The notes beneath the pieces are model-generated. The model was not told the origin of the DNA. It ran no database searches and saw only the letters and a list, made by a program, of their open reading frames with translations. From contig NZ_SVET01000003.1 in the NCBI RefSeq assembly GCF_015057245.1, positions 170,677-234,676 of the forward strand: a DNA stretch of 64,000 nucleotides. The letters run 5' to 3'. The position numbers and the translations under genes were made by a program. Shown here piece after piece: positions 41,828-51,349 of the stretch. The DNA is from Pseudobutyrivibrio ruminis. Lineage in GTDB: Bacteria; Bacillota; Clostridia; Lachnospirales; Lachnospiraceae. How positions within the stretch are numbered: the stretch's first letter is position 1; the number at the start of each line of letters is the position of its first letter.

Positions 41828-42889
41828 CTAAACTCCTTTTAATATCTTTTCTAATTCATCTATAAATACTTGCATCTCCTCATCTGTTCCAATAGAAATA
41901 CGCAAGTAATTTGATATACGCTGTGGTTTTGAAAAATAGCGTACATAAATGCCACGCTTTTTCAGCTCTTCAAAAATGAATGAAGCCTCCATAGATTCAT
42001 GCTTTGCAAAAATGAAATTGCTTTTTGAATCTGGGAACGTAAATCCAAGGTTCTTTAGCTGAGCCTTTGTCCATTCTCTGGTGGTAATAACAGCATCAAG
42101 CTTTTCCTTGAAATAACTGTCATCCTCGATTGAAGCAACACCTGCTTGTAGCGTGATTGTATCCATTGTGTATGAGTTAAACGAAAACTTACAATCAGAT
42201 AGATACTTAATAAGCTCCTTTGAACCAATAGCGTAACCAATACGGTTTCCTGCCATAGCTCTTGATTTAGAAAATGTACGAACTACCAAAACATTATCGT
42301 ATTTACGAACTAAATCTATAGCAGACTCAGAACCAAAATCCACATAGGCCTCATCTATAATCACTACACACTCAGGATGTGCCTTAACAATGTCCTCGAA
42401 AAATGAAACAGGCTCTGCTATTCCTGTAGGTGCATTAGGATTAGGAATAACTATTCCTCCACATGGCATGTCATAATCGGTTTTTATAATTTTAAAATCC
42501 TCATCAAGTGCTTTAGTCTCAAATGGAATTCTAAAAAGTGATGCCCAAACATCATAAAACGAATAGGTAATGTCTGGGAAAAAGATTGGTTTATCTGAAT
42601 TGAAAAATGTAAGAAAGCTCATTGCAAGAACATCGTCTGAGCCAACTCCGACAAAAACATTTTCCGCATCAAACCCATGATATTTAGCCAACGCCGAAAT
42701 CAGTGACTGACATCCTGGATCCGGGTATTTTCTAAGAGAATCCAATTCTATTTTAGAAATAGCTTTACCCACCAAAGGACTTGGTGGGTATGGATTTTCA
42801 TTTGTGTTTAGCTTAATTACCTTAGTTTTAGGCTGCTCGCCTGGAGTGTAAGGTACTACCTCTCTAACATTACTCTTCCAATTAGCCAT
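41828..42889 (-). CDS. hisC: Histidinol-phosphate aminotransferase
   Basis: A 353-residue PLP enzyme of fold type I. The PLP lysine lies in VVRTFSKSRAMAGNRIGYAIGS (near residue 215), the aspartate in IIDEAYVDFG (near 184), and GVGSDDVLAMSFLTF near 79 is the cofactor pocket. The start LNTNENPYPPSP is typical of HisC. It makes histidinol phosphate in histidine biosynthesis, though paralogues may act on aromatic amino acids; the other his genes are not in the window. Confidence 0.88.
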   Translation of the reverse strand: MANWKSNVREVVPYTPGEQPKTKVIKLNTNENPYPPSPLVGKAISKIELDSLRKYPDPGCQSLISALAKYHGFDAENVFVGVGSDDVLAMSFLTFFNSDKPIFFPDITYSFYDVWASLFRIPFETKALDEDFKIIKTDYDMPCGGIVIPNPNAPTGIAEPVSFFEDIVKAHPECVVIIDEAYVDFGSESAIDLVRKYDNVLVVRTFSKSRAMAGNRIGYAIGSKELIKYLSDCKFSFNSYTMDTITLQAGVASIEDDSYFKEKLDAVITTREWTKAQLKNLGFTFPDSKSNFIFAKHESMEASFIFEELKKRGIYVRYFSKPQRISNYLRISIGTDEEMQVFIDELEKILKGV

Positions 42890-42910
42890 ATTTTGCCTCG
42901 CTATCGTGCA

Positions 42911-44605
42911 CTATTGAACAACGCCTGTATCTGTACCGCCAGCCTGAGCTGCTGCAGCCGCTTCTGCGGCAGCCTGTAACTTCAATGTCTGAAGTGTAAG
43001 CTCTGCGTTAACAAGATCCTGATAATTTGAAACCTGTGCCTTCTGCTCTTCTGTTAAAGCTTCGTACTGTGCTCTAGCTTCAGCAATCTGAGGTTCAGAC
43101 TCAAGTGTAACTGTCTCAATTTCTGCGATAAGCTCTGATACCTTAACCTGTGGATTCTGGATAAGGTAGTTTTCTTCCTCTGTATCACCAGTATAGAAAA
43201 CAATAACAGGCCAACCAGCTTCTACTATATTGTAGATTTGCTCTGCAGCGGAAAGTGGAAGGTTAACACATCCATGGCTTCCGCCAGTTTTATAAATTGT
43301 GCCACCAAAGCTTGAGCGCCATGTTGCGTCGTGAAGGCCCTCGCCCATGTTGAATGGCATCCAGTAATTTACATGTGATTCGTAATTGTCACCTTTAAGT
43401 GTGGCATCTGTCTGCTTGTAAGCAATTGGGTATACACCTGTGTGTGTACCGTGGTTTGCTGAAATCTTACCTGATACACAATCTGTATCAAATACCATTT
43501 CACCATCCTTATAAACATACACATGCTGTTCTGTAAGGTTAACTTCTACATAGGAATTGCCATAATCGTGTTCGCCATGGCTTGTTCCGTAGTAAAGATA
43601 AGTGAAGTCACGAGTAACATCCTCGCCACCTTCAAGATCAGCAATGATTGCATCGATTTCGCCATCATATGCTATTCTCCAACCGAATGAACCTGCTGGA
43701 ACTTCTATTGTCTCACCTGAAGTGGTTGTGAATTCCTTTTTCTTGCCATAAGTATTGTACTTATCTCCCATTGAGTTAACGTACTCACCAATAGCATCTC
43801 TGTCGAAGGAAACATTAAAGCTGTCATCCCATGTGAACCATGTAGCCTTTGTATCAACAGGGATTTCTTCTGTAATGCCCTCGCCTAAATCATAATGGAT
43901 ATCTGTATCCATGTAATTGTTTAAAACATCAACTGCCTTTTGAATATTAGCATCAGATGCTAGAACACTTGGCTTTTCATAGCATGTGCCATCTGCAAGA
44001 TTAATCTCAGTTTGAAGATTCTCAACTGCATAGATGATTGCTTCCTCTACGCCTTCTTCTGTGATTTTATCTCCGTATACTTCATCTACAATAACAAACT
44101 TTTCTCCATCGAACTGGATAGTGGCATCCTGTGATTCTGTTGTAGATGATTGATTGCTGAAGTCAAGGCTGCTGGCTACTGCTGTGACCTTTGCAGCATC
44201 ATATGAGTTGCCTGTAGCTGTGTAGTACTCAGCTGGAACAAACAAACGAAGTACCCAGTTGAAACCTGACTGAGAATCAAGAAGTGTCTGAACCTCTGAT
44301 TCGTCGTAGTTAACTCCTACACCTAATTCACTTGAGCTGACTTCGTTGATAACATTTCCATCAGCATCAATAAATGAAATAGTGTATTTATCAGCGCTGT
44401 TGATGATTTTGTCGTATGTGCTTTGAGCTGTTCTAAATGAAGCACCAACGCCATTAACCTTACTCCTGATATAGAAGTGATTTCTAAAGAACAAGCTTCC
44501 TGCCAAATATATTATTAAAATAATACCAAGAATTATTCCAAGTCTGATTCTTTTTGCTCTGTAATAACTTGGTGGATAAATCTTTTTGCGACCTTTTGCT
44601 TTCAT
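42911..44605 (-). CDS. L,D-transpeptidase (YkuD) with long ectodomain
   Basis: A 564-residue cell-wall crosslinking enzyme. A membrane helix is near residues 22-44. Two peptidoglycan-binding-4-like regions lie in 50-330. The YkuD catalytic domain starts SYVEVNLTEQHVYVYKDG near 355, and its active-site motif is GGSHGCVNLPLSAAEQIY with catalytic Cys near 445. The last 80 residues are charged and helical, ending in an Ala-rich coil. It forms 3-3 crosslinks or attaches proteins to peptidoglycan. It lies between hisC and hslO on the same strand. Confidence 0.92.
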   Translation of the reverse strand: MKAKGRKKIYPPSYYRAKRIRLGIILGIILIIYLAGSLFFRNHFYIRSKVNGVGASFRTAQSTYDKIINSADKYTISFIDADGNVINEVSSSELGVGVNYDESEVQTLLDSQSGFNWVLRLFVPAEYYTATGNSYDAAKVTAVASSLDFSNQSSTTESQDATIQFDGEKFVIVDEVYGDKITEEGVEEAIIYAVENLQTEINLADGTCYEKPSVLASDANIQKAVDVLNNYMDTDIHYDLGEGITEEIPVDTKATWFTWDDSFNVSFDRDAIGEYVNSMGDKYNTYGKKKEFTTTSGETIEVPAGSFGWRIAYDGEIDAIIADLEGGEDVTRDFTYLYYGTSHGEHDYGNSYVEVNLTEQHVYVYKDGEMVFDTDCVSGKISANHGTHTGVYPIAYKQTDATLKGDNYESHVNYWMPFNMGEGLHDATWRSSFGGTIYKTGGSHGCVNLPLSAAEQIYNIVEAGWPVIVFYTGDTEEENYLIQNPQVKVSELIAEIETVTLESEPQIAEARAQYEALTEEQKAQVSNYQDLVNAELTLQTLKLQAAAEAAAAAQAGGTDTGVVQ

Positions 44606-44711
44606 TGTGCATAATCCTCTAAAAATGATAATAAATCTCCGTGTGTTAGTTTACAGGAAATCAGCAAATAAAAACAACTAAACTTTTATCTAATAGGGCG
44701 CAATTATTTGA

Positions 44712-45581
44712 CTAATTCCTCCTAAAGCTCTTGAGCTCGTCAATTGTAAACTCATATGCCTCATTACAGAACTGACACTTAACCTCTACTGGCTTGCCAT
44801 CTGCAATGATTTCGTCCATATCCTCCTTGCCAAGTGATGCTAGACTTTTTACAACTCTATCTCTTGAGCAATCACACTTGTATGCTGCTGGATATGTTTC
44901 CTTAATCTCAACATCTAATCCTGCAAGAACAATCTGGAGCATTTCCTCTGGTGTCTTACCACTTGAAAGCATATCTGTAACTGAAGGAAGAGTCTTTAAA
45001 TTCTCCTCAAGCTGAGTAATAACTTCCTCTGGAGTAAAAGGCATAAGCTGAACAATAAATCCACCTGCACAATTTACTGTATTGTCCTTATTCATAAGAA
45101 CGCCAAGTCCTACTGATGATGGAATCTGCTCTGAAACTGCATAATAGTATGTAAGGTCCTCTGCAATTTCACCAGTCTGAAGCTCAACAGTACCAACATA
45201 TGGCTCCTTGAGGCCCATATCCTTGATAACCCTCATAATACCAAGGTCAATTGCTCCGCCTACATCAAGCTTTCCATTCTTTGGTGGCAAATCAACTACT
45301 GATACATTAGGAAATCCCTTAACCTCACCCTTGCTGTTGGATGTAACTGTGATTCCCTTCATTGGACCACTTCCTTGAATCTGAAGTGTAACCAAATCAT
45401 CCTCGCCTTTAAGCATAACGCCCATCATAGAGCCTGCTGAAAGCATTCTTCCAAGGGCTGCCGTAACGATTGGTGATGTATTGTGACGAGTTCTGGCCTC
45501 TTCAACTAAATCCTTACTTGTAATTGCAAATGCTCTAACTGCGTCATTTGCTGCTGTTGCTCTAACTATATAGTCTTTCAT
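44712..45581 (-). CDS. hslO: Redox-regulated chaperone Hsp33
   Basis: A 289-residue chaperone turned on by oxidation. The C-terminal zinc-binding cysteine motif is CDCSRDR then CQFCNEAY near 235-265, the CxC-N-CxxC arrangement of Hsp33. The N-terminal domain begins DYIVRATAANDAVRAFAITSKDLVEEAR. Length is normal. It overlaps the methyltransferase gene upstream by 4 bases (ATGA), so the two are coupled. Confidence 0.96.
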   Translation of the reverse strand: MKDYIVRATAANDAVRAFAITSKDLVEEARTRHNTSPIVTAALGRMLSAGSMMGVMLKGEDDLVTLQIQGSGPMKGITVTSNSKGEVKGFPNVSVVDLPPKNGKLDVGGAIDLGIMRVIKDMGLKEPYVGTVELQTGEIAEDLTYYYAVSEQIPSSVGLGVLMNKDNTVNCAGGFIVQLMPFTPEEVITQLEENLKTLPSVTDMLSSGKTPEEMLQIVLAGLDVEIKETYPAAYKCDCSRDRVVKSLASLGKEDMDEIIADGKPVEVKCQFCNEAYEFTIDELKSFRRN

Positions 45582-46321
45582 TTTGTAACCTCTCTTGCTA
45601 TAAAATACAATCTATCACTATCTTCTGTAGGTGCTTCCATCGTGGAAACATCAAGCACCTGAAGAAGTTCTAAGCCACTTTCTTTAATGGCAGCCTTCAC
45701 TTCATCGATGGTAAACGCATGCTGCATATGTTCTTCCTCGAATCTGTCAAAAGTGCCCTCTTCATTTTCTTCATAAATGGTCAGGTAATAATAATTGTCT
45801 CTGGTGTCAGGATTGTATTCATTTTCCCAAATGAAGCTTCCTTCTTCGCGGTTTTCCGCAATCGTACCAGTTCCTAGCTTTTTATAGTAGCTGTCTGTTT
45901 TCATATCAAATATGAAAAGACCTTTAGGATCAAGATAATTATTTGCCAGTTTGCAAACCTGAAGCAGCTCATCTGTGTCCGCAAGATAATTCATGCTATC
46001 ACAAAGGCTGATTACCGCTCCTACCGTTCCGTATAATTCAAAGGAACGCATATCCTGACATAGATAAAGGATTCCATCGGAATCCTCCTGACTCATAGCC
46101 TCCATAAGCATATCGTAGGAGACGTCGATACCAATCATATCGTAGCCCATTTCCTTAAGGCGTCTGGTCATCTGTCCTGTACCGCAACCCAAATCGCATA
46201 CGATTTCCATTGGCATATTATATTTTTCAAATAGTACTTTTATATTTTGTGCCCAATCATCATATGGAATATTGTCCATATATCTATCGTAGACTGTGGC
46301 AAAGCCAGTATAAGCTTCCAT
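45578..46321 (-). CDS. Class I SAM-dependent methyltransferase
   Basis: A 247-residue enzyme. Motif I is VCDLGCGTGQMTRRL near residue 41, motif II DMIGIDVSYDMLMEA near 62, and a later acidic post-motif ISLCDSMNYLAD near 105. The fold is clear; the substrate is not. It resembles the YbaJ/ubiE-like group found next to hslO in clostridia. The gene overlaps hslO by 4 bases and lies 4 bases after the membrane protein gene. Confidence 0.88.
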   Translation of the reverse strand: MEAYTGFATVYDRYMDNIPYDDWAQNIKVLFEKYNMPMEIVCDLGCGTGQMTRRLKEMGYDMIGIDVSYDMLMEAMSQEDSDGILYLCQDMRSFELYGTVGAVISLCDSMNYLADTDELLQVCKLANNYLDPKGLFIFDMKTDSYYKKLGTGTIAENREEGSFIWENEYNPDTRDNYYYLTIYEENEEGTFDRFEEEHMQHAFTIDEVKAAIKESGLELLQVLDVSTMEAPTEDSDRLYFIAREVTK

Positions 46322-46325
46322 CCTG

Positions 46326-47369
46326 CTATACCCTCTTAGATAAAAAGCTTGTTATCTTTCTGATAACATCAAAATCATTTTGAATTTCTTCAACCTTGAG
46401 ACGATTCTCCTCTGAAAATCCCACAAGTATATCATGGTTGGCCTCTGCCAAATAGTCCATAATACCGTCAATATCACTTTTGATATTCTTTGGACACTTG
46501 ATATAGTGTCTCTTTCCTGCAGTAATGTGCAATGTATAAGTAATAGAGAAATGATGCCATAAAAACTTGTGCATTGTTGAATACTTGTAAATCCAAATTA
46601 TAGCATCAATTGGAACAATGGCAACACCATAGCTACTTGTTTCAATAAAATAATGCTCTGTAATAAACATATCCTCTGTTGCAAGCTGTGGTAATGTAGC
46701 AAGCTCTTCCTCAGCTTCCTCAAGTATTTCTGCTGGCTTGCCGTAAGCTCTTGTTTTCTGAACTGGCAAAGACAACACCGGAAATGCAATATACAAACTG
46801 TATACTATGATTGATGCAACACTGTATAGACCAAAAATCGTGTAGAAAAACTGGAAGGCCTCTGCCGAAGGTCCTGTAGCATCTGGCTCTGAAATAGTGT
46901 ATGTAGAAACTGTAGAAAGAATGCCCTCCTCGCTCCAATTCAAATCACTGGCCAAATTTGCTAAAAGGTTTCTGGCTGCCTCAGAATCATAAAGGATTTC
47001 ACCTTTTATGGTAAGTTCTTCAATAGTAGGTGAGCCCTGCTCACAAGTATCAGGATCCAGAAGCACTATAACACACTCAGAATTAATCATAGTGTAATAA
47101 TAGTAGCCTCTGGTTCTATCCAGCCATTTGCTGGTATATCCTGTAAAATATAAGTTCTTTAAATCAAATTTGGCGTAGTTTTCACCATCGTTATACATTT
47201 CGTATAAGCTGATTGAATCCTCAGTGTATGTCTTAGGAAAAAGCAAATGTCCTATTGGGAAAATAAATGTTACCGCAATAAGAATCACCAAAAAGACAAT
47301 AGGAGCATATAGCTTACTTTTATAATATGTCTTTATTGACCTTGTTATTAAATGCTCCAAAGAATCCAT
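46326..47369 (-). CDS. Uncharacterised membrane protein (347 aa)
   Basis: I do not recognise a characterised family. A hydrophobic helix lies near residues 20-40 and two more around 170-200 (FFYTIFGLYSVASIIVYSLYIAFPVL). An extracellular domain of about 130 residues lies between, and the C-terminal half (near 230-347) is soluble and mixed alpha-beta (EHYFIETSSYGVAIVPIDAI). The layout suggests a membrane sensor or surface component. It is in the same series as the methyltransferase and hslO genes. Confidence 0.7.
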   Translation of the reverse strand: MDSLEHLITRSIKTYYKSKLYAPIVFLVILIAVTFIFPIGHLLFPKTYTEDSISLYEMYNDGENYAKFDLKNLYFTGYTSKWLDRTRGYYYYTMINSECVIVLLDPDTCEQGSPTIEELTIKGEILYDSEAARNLLANLASDLNWSEEGILSTVSTYTISEPDATGPSAEAFQFFYTIFGLYSVASIIVYSLYIAFPVLSLPVQKTRAYGKPAEILEEAEEELATLPQLATEDMFITEHYFIETSSYGVAIVPIDAIIWIYKYSTMHKFLWHHFSITYTLHITAGKRHYIKCPKNIKSDIDGIMDYLAEANHDILVGFSEENRLKVEEIQNDFDVIRKITSFLSKRV

Positions 47370-47387
47370 AACTACTCCATTTTACCT

Positions 47388-48332
47388 TTATTTGTGTGCT
47401 TCAAGCCACTGATAGATATCTTCGTAAACCTGCTCTCTATCAAGCTCGTTTAATATTTCGTGTCTGTCACCCCTGTATAATTTCAGAGTAACATCCTTTA
47501 TGCCTGCAGCTTTAAAAGCATCTGCTGCAGCTGTTGTACCTTTGCCCATATTTCCAACTGGATCCTCATCTCCGGATACAACTAAAAGTGGTAAAGTCTT
47601 GCGCATTTTTTCTACACAAGCCTTTGTTCCAACATATTTTGTAGCTTCTACTAAGCCCTTATATGCATTCAAAGAGAATGTGAATGTACAGTATTTGTCA
47701 TGGTAGTACTTTTCAACGCTCTGAATGTTTTTAGAAAGCCATGAATTAGCATAATCATTTCCGTAGCAATCATACTGCTTGTAAGGTGCAGAATATGTCA
47801 TATCTCTTACAAATGTGCTTCGGTAATTTTTGCCTTTTAAAAGTGAAAGAACAGCAATAACAGCAAGACCGCCATTACATGTGCCTGCAGATTCCTGACC
47901 TGTACCCATAATAACAGCACCAGTAAGCTCTTCCAAATAAGCAGTTTTATCAGATAAGAACTTACGAAGCATATATGAACCCATAGAATGTCCTAAAATG
48001 AAATAAGGAAGATTAGGATATTCCTTTTTAGTCTTTGCATAGTGTGTATAGATATCCTCTACCATATCGTCAGCAGGATGCTTGCCTGTCATGATACCAA
48101 GCTCTTCATCCTTTGTAACAGACTGACCATGACCAATGTGATCATGACCTACAACGACGTATCCCTTTGATGCAAGGAATGTAGCGAATTCGTCATATCT
48201 TTCAATATATTCAACCATGCCGTGAACAAGCTGTAAAACAGCTACTGGCTCTCTGTCTGGAAGCCACTTTCTACAATGTATTACAGAATGTCCATCCTTT
48301 GAAACAAATGTGTAAGTCTCCTGGTTTCCCAT
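47388..48332 (-). CDS. Alpha/beta-hydrolase (monoacylglycerol lipase / lysophospholipase type)
   Basis: A 314-residue hydrolase. It opens with VLQLVHGMVEYIERYDEFATFL, then GHDHIGHGQSV, and has the nucleophile elbow GHSMGSYML near residue 117, Asp near VVSGDEDPVGN (near 253) and His near YRGDRHEIL (near 284). The triad is complete. It likely hydrolyses lysophospholipids or monoglycerides. It lies 18 bp after the membrane protein gene. Confidence 0.9.
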   Translation of the reverse strand: MGNQETYTFVSKDGHSVIHCRKWLPDREPVAVLQLVHGMVEYIERYDEFATFLASKGYVVVGHDHIGHGQSVTKDEELGIMTGKHPADDMVEDIYTHYAKTKKEYPNLPYFILGHSMGSYMLRKFLSDKTAYLEELTGAVIMGTGQESAGTCNGGLAVIAVLSLLKGKNYRSTFVRDMTYSAPYKQYDCYGNDYANSWLSKNIQSVEKYYHDKYCTFTFSLNAYKGLVEATKYVGTKACVEKMRKTLPLLVVSGDEDPVGNMGKGTTAAADAFKAAGIKDVTLKLYRGDRHEILNELDREQVYEDIYQWLEAHK

Positions 48333-48409
48333 AAATATATCCCCCTTATATTTGCATTTATATTGATTCTAAATGATTTAACAGCGAGATTCAATAAATC
48401 ACACGCAAT

Positions 48410-50176
48410 CTATTGAAACTGTTCAATCATAATTTGTACACTGCGCTGGCCTCTAAATTCATTAATAGATGGCTCGTATACAATATCCATTTTAACGCCT
48501 GTATTTCTTCCTGAAAAGAGTCCTTGCCAACTGGAATCTCCATATTTTTGGATAACAGCGTTTTCGAATTCAGGAACATTTCTAAACATAAGAGCTGTTA
48601 TATTTTGGCCTTTTTCTGTAAGTAATGATAAGCGTAAATACTGACCTTCCTTACCAATATAAGCCGCCCTGGTTATAGGTATATTTTTCAAAGCAAACAA
48701 TGGCTTTGTATTACCTGTACCAAATGGAGCAAGTAAGTCTATTGAATCTACAAGCTCCTCAGTGATGTACCCTAGAGGCATATCGCAATCAATATTAATA
48801 ATTTCCTGCATGTCATCATCTGTCAATTTACAGTTTGCATTAAGTCTTTGGCGAAGCTCATCTATTTTTTCTGTTGGAAGGCTGACACCTGCTGCCATTG
48901 GATGTCCACCGAACTTTGTAAACACATCCTTAACTGCTGTAAGCTCCTCAAACATATTGTAAGCCGGAATTGAACGGCCACTTCCCTTTGCTCCATCCTC
49001 AGCATCTGTAATCACAAGTACAGGCTTGCTGTAGCTTTCTCTAATACGTCCTGCCACGATACCAGCCAAGCTTTCGTGAAGTTCAGGAATGTACACTACT
49101 AGAACTCTATCATTTACAATGTCGGTAGTTTCGATAAGCTCTCTAGCTTTATCAATACCGGTTTGTGTCATTGCCTTTCGTTCCGCATTAAGTTCCACCA
49201 ACTCATTTGCCATTGCAAGCGCTTTTGCCTGATTTTCTTCCATCAAAAGCTCTATTGCTTTAGCTGCAGTATCCAAACGGCCGCTGGCGTTAAGGCATGG
49301 TCCAATTACAAAACCAAGATGATAGCAGCTCAATGGTTTTCCTGAAAGCTCCGTTCTAGCAATAAGAGCGCTTAAGCCGATGTTGTCAGTAGTTTCAATT
49401 GCCTTGATTCCGTGATATACAGTGGAGCGATTTTCACCCTTTAATTCCATAACATCGCAAACCGTAGCAATGCTGGCAAACTGAAGGAACTTATCAGATT
49501 CTTCTTTTTCAATTCCAATGAACTCGTAAAGAACTTCCACAAGCTTCCATGCTACCTGTGCTCCACAGATTCCTTTAAATGGATATTGGCAATCCTCTCG
49601 CTTAGGATCGACCACAGCATCTGCATTAGGAAGAATTTGCTTTCTAGTAACTCCATCATCTGCCAATTCGAATGGCACCTCATGATGATCCGTTACAACA
49701 ACTGTCATACCTAGTTCTTTCGCCAAATTGACTGCTGGAGCTGCTGCAATACCATTATCACAAGTAATAATGAATCTAACACCTTCATCATATGCTTTTT
49801 GAACCATATCTGGATTTATGCCATATCCATCAATCATTCGGTCAGGTACTGCATAGTCTACATCTCCCCCTGCCTCCTGGATAGCCCTGGTAAGAATGTA
49901 TGTAGACATGATGCCATCTACATCATAATCACCTACAACGCGAATCTTTACTCCTTCATCAATAGCTTCCAGAAGTAGTTCACAAGCATTATCCATATCA
50001 GCCAAAAGATGAGGGTCAGGAAAATTATTTAAAGTAGGATGAAGATACTCATTCATCTCCTCATATGTTTTAAGACCGCGATTTACCATAAGGCGCACAA
50101 TAACAGGGTCCACATTTAATTTCGAACTTAAGCCTGCATAGTCTGCAGCTTTTCTTTGTAGAATCCATCTACTCAT
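48410..50176 (-). CDS. recJ: Single-strand DNA exonuclease RecJ
   Basis: A 588-residue 5'-to-3' exonuclease of the DHH family. Motifs: RVVGDYDVDGIMSTYIL near residue 78, TDHHEVPF near 155, SIATVCDVMEL near 242, and GGHPMAAGV near 405. The N-terminal core is intact and the length is normal for Firmicutes RecJ. A terminator hairpin separates it from pta upstream. Confidence 0.96.
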   Translation of the reverse strand: MSRWILQRKAADYAGLSSKLNVDPVIVRLMVNRGLKTYEEMNEYLHPTLNNFPDPHLLADMDNACELLLEAIDEGVKIRVVGDYDVDGIMSTYILTRAIQEAGGDVDYAVPDRMIDGYGINPDMVQKAYDEGVRFIITCDNGIAAAPAVNLAKELGMTVVVTDHHEVPFELADDGVTRKQILPNADAVVDPKREDCQYPFKGICGAQVAWKLVEVLYEFIGIEKEESDKFLQFASIATVCDVMELKGENRSTVYHGIKAIETTDNIGLSALIARTELSGKPLSCYHLGFVIGPCLNASGRLDTAAKAIELLMEENQAKALAMANELVELNAERKAMTQTGIDKARELIETTDIVNDRVLVVYIPELHESLAGIVAGRIRESYSKPVLVITDAEDGAKGSGRSIPAYNMFEELTAVKDVFTKFGGHPMAAGVSLPTEKIDELRQRLNANCKLTDDDMQEIINIDCDMPLGYITEELVDSIDLLAPFGTGNTKPLFALKNIPITRAAYIGKEGQYLRLSLLTEKGQNITALMFRNVPEFENAVIQKYGDSSWQGLFSGRNTGVKMDIVYEPSINEFRGQRSVQIMIEQFQ

Positions 50177-50197
50177 AACAATTTCTCTCCGTTAAAA

Positions 50198-50225
50198 AAA
50201 TTCCGCGACTTCCGTCGCGGAATTT
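50198..50225 (-). terminator. Terminator after pta
   Basis: AAATTCCGCGAC and GTCGCGGAATTT pair with a four-base loop. On the minus strand it is followed by T7, so it is a strong terminator for pta just before recJ. Confidence 0.9.
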
Positions 50226-50241
50226 AGTCGTTCTATAAATA

Positions 50242-51225
50242 TTAAGCAAGAGCGGCAGTAATAATAGCCATTGAATATACTTCCTGAGCATTGCATCCAC
50301 GAGATAAGTCGTTGATTGGTGCGTTAAGTCCAAGAAGGATTGGGCCATAAGCATCGAAACCACCAAGACGCTGTGCAATCTTGTATCCGATGTTACCAGC
50401 ATTGATATCTGGGAAGATAAATGTGTTTGCGTGACCAGCTACTGTAGAGCCTGGGCACTTTGTCTTTGCAACACGTGGTGAAACTGCTGCATCAAACTGA
50501 AGCTCGCCTTCGATGTCAAGCTCAGGATACTTCTCCTTAGCCTTTGCTGTAGCTTCACGCATCTTATCAACATCCTCGCCCTTTCCAGAACCAAGTGTTG
50601 AGTATGAAAGCATAGCAATCTTTGGATCGATACCGAAGATTTTTGCACATGCTGCTGTCTCGCCAGCGATTTCTGCAAGCTCATCAGCGTTTGGCTTGAT
50701 GTTGATTGCGCAATCACCCATAGCAAGAACTTCTCTATCGCCTGTAGCAGAGTTACGTACCATGATGAAGCATGATGATACGATGCTGTTACCTGGCTTT
50801 GTCTTAATAACCTGAAGTGCTGGACGTACTGTATCAGCTGTTGAGTATGTAGCGCCACCAAGAAGTGCATCTGCAACGCCCATCTTTACAAGCATAGTAC
50901 CGAAGTAGTTTGCCTGCTTACATGTAGCAGCTGCCTGCTCCATTGTAACGCCCTTGCTCTTTCTAAGCTCACAGAAAAGCTCGCACATCTCATCAAATCT
51001 GTCATAGTTATCTGGATCAATGATAACTGCTCCACGGATGTTGAAACCAGCATCTTCTGCAGCTGCTGCAACCTCTGCTTCCTTACCAATAAGAATTGGC
51101 TGAAGGAAATCTGAACCAAGAAGACGGCTAGAAGCCTCAATAATACGTGGGTCTGTACCTTCTGTAAATACGATTTTCTTAGGATCCTTTTTAAGGATGT
51201 CAATTAATGCTCCAAATCCTGCCAT
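50242..51225 (-). CDS. pta: Phosphate acetyltransferase
   Basis: A 327-residue enzyme converting acetyl-CoA and phosphate to acetyl phosphate. Family motifs include FTEGTDPRIIEAS near residue 20, LVKMGVADALLGGATYSTADTVRPALQ near 112, and SSCFIMVRNSATGDREVLAMGDCAIN near 147, ending with ANTFIFPDINAGNIGYKIAQRLGG. This is the short (about 330 residue) version without N-terminal domains. ackA is not adjacent, which is somewhat unusual. Confidence 0.95.
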   Translation of the reverse strand: MAGFGALIDILKKDPKKIVFTEGTDPRIIEASSRLLGSDFLQPILIGKEAEVAAAAEDAGFNIRGAVIIDPDNYDRFDEMCELFCELRKSKGVTMEQAAATCKQANYFGTMLVKMGVADALLGGATYSTADTVRPALQVIKTKPGNSIVSSCFIMVRNSATGDREVLAMGDCAINIKPNADELAEIAGETAACAKIFGIDPKIAMLSYSTLGSGKGEDVDKMREATAKAKEKYPELDIEGELQFDAAVSPRVAKTKCPGSTVAGHANTFIFPDINAGNIGYKIAQRLGGFDAYGPILLGLNAPINDLSRGCNAQEVYSMAIITAALA

Positions 51226-51349
51226 TTTTAATTCCTCTTCTTTCTTTAACTATTTATTTAAAATTTAATTAGTTACTACAAACCATAGCTAGTGTACACC
51301 TTTTTTGTGAAAAATGGATGGCTTTTTTTATTGTTCTCGATTTTGTACT

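Noticed and set aside
47585..47595. AGTGGTAAA copies in other genes (27.5 and 47.6 kb)
   Set aside because: They are single, unphased copies inside coding DNA and are likely chance.
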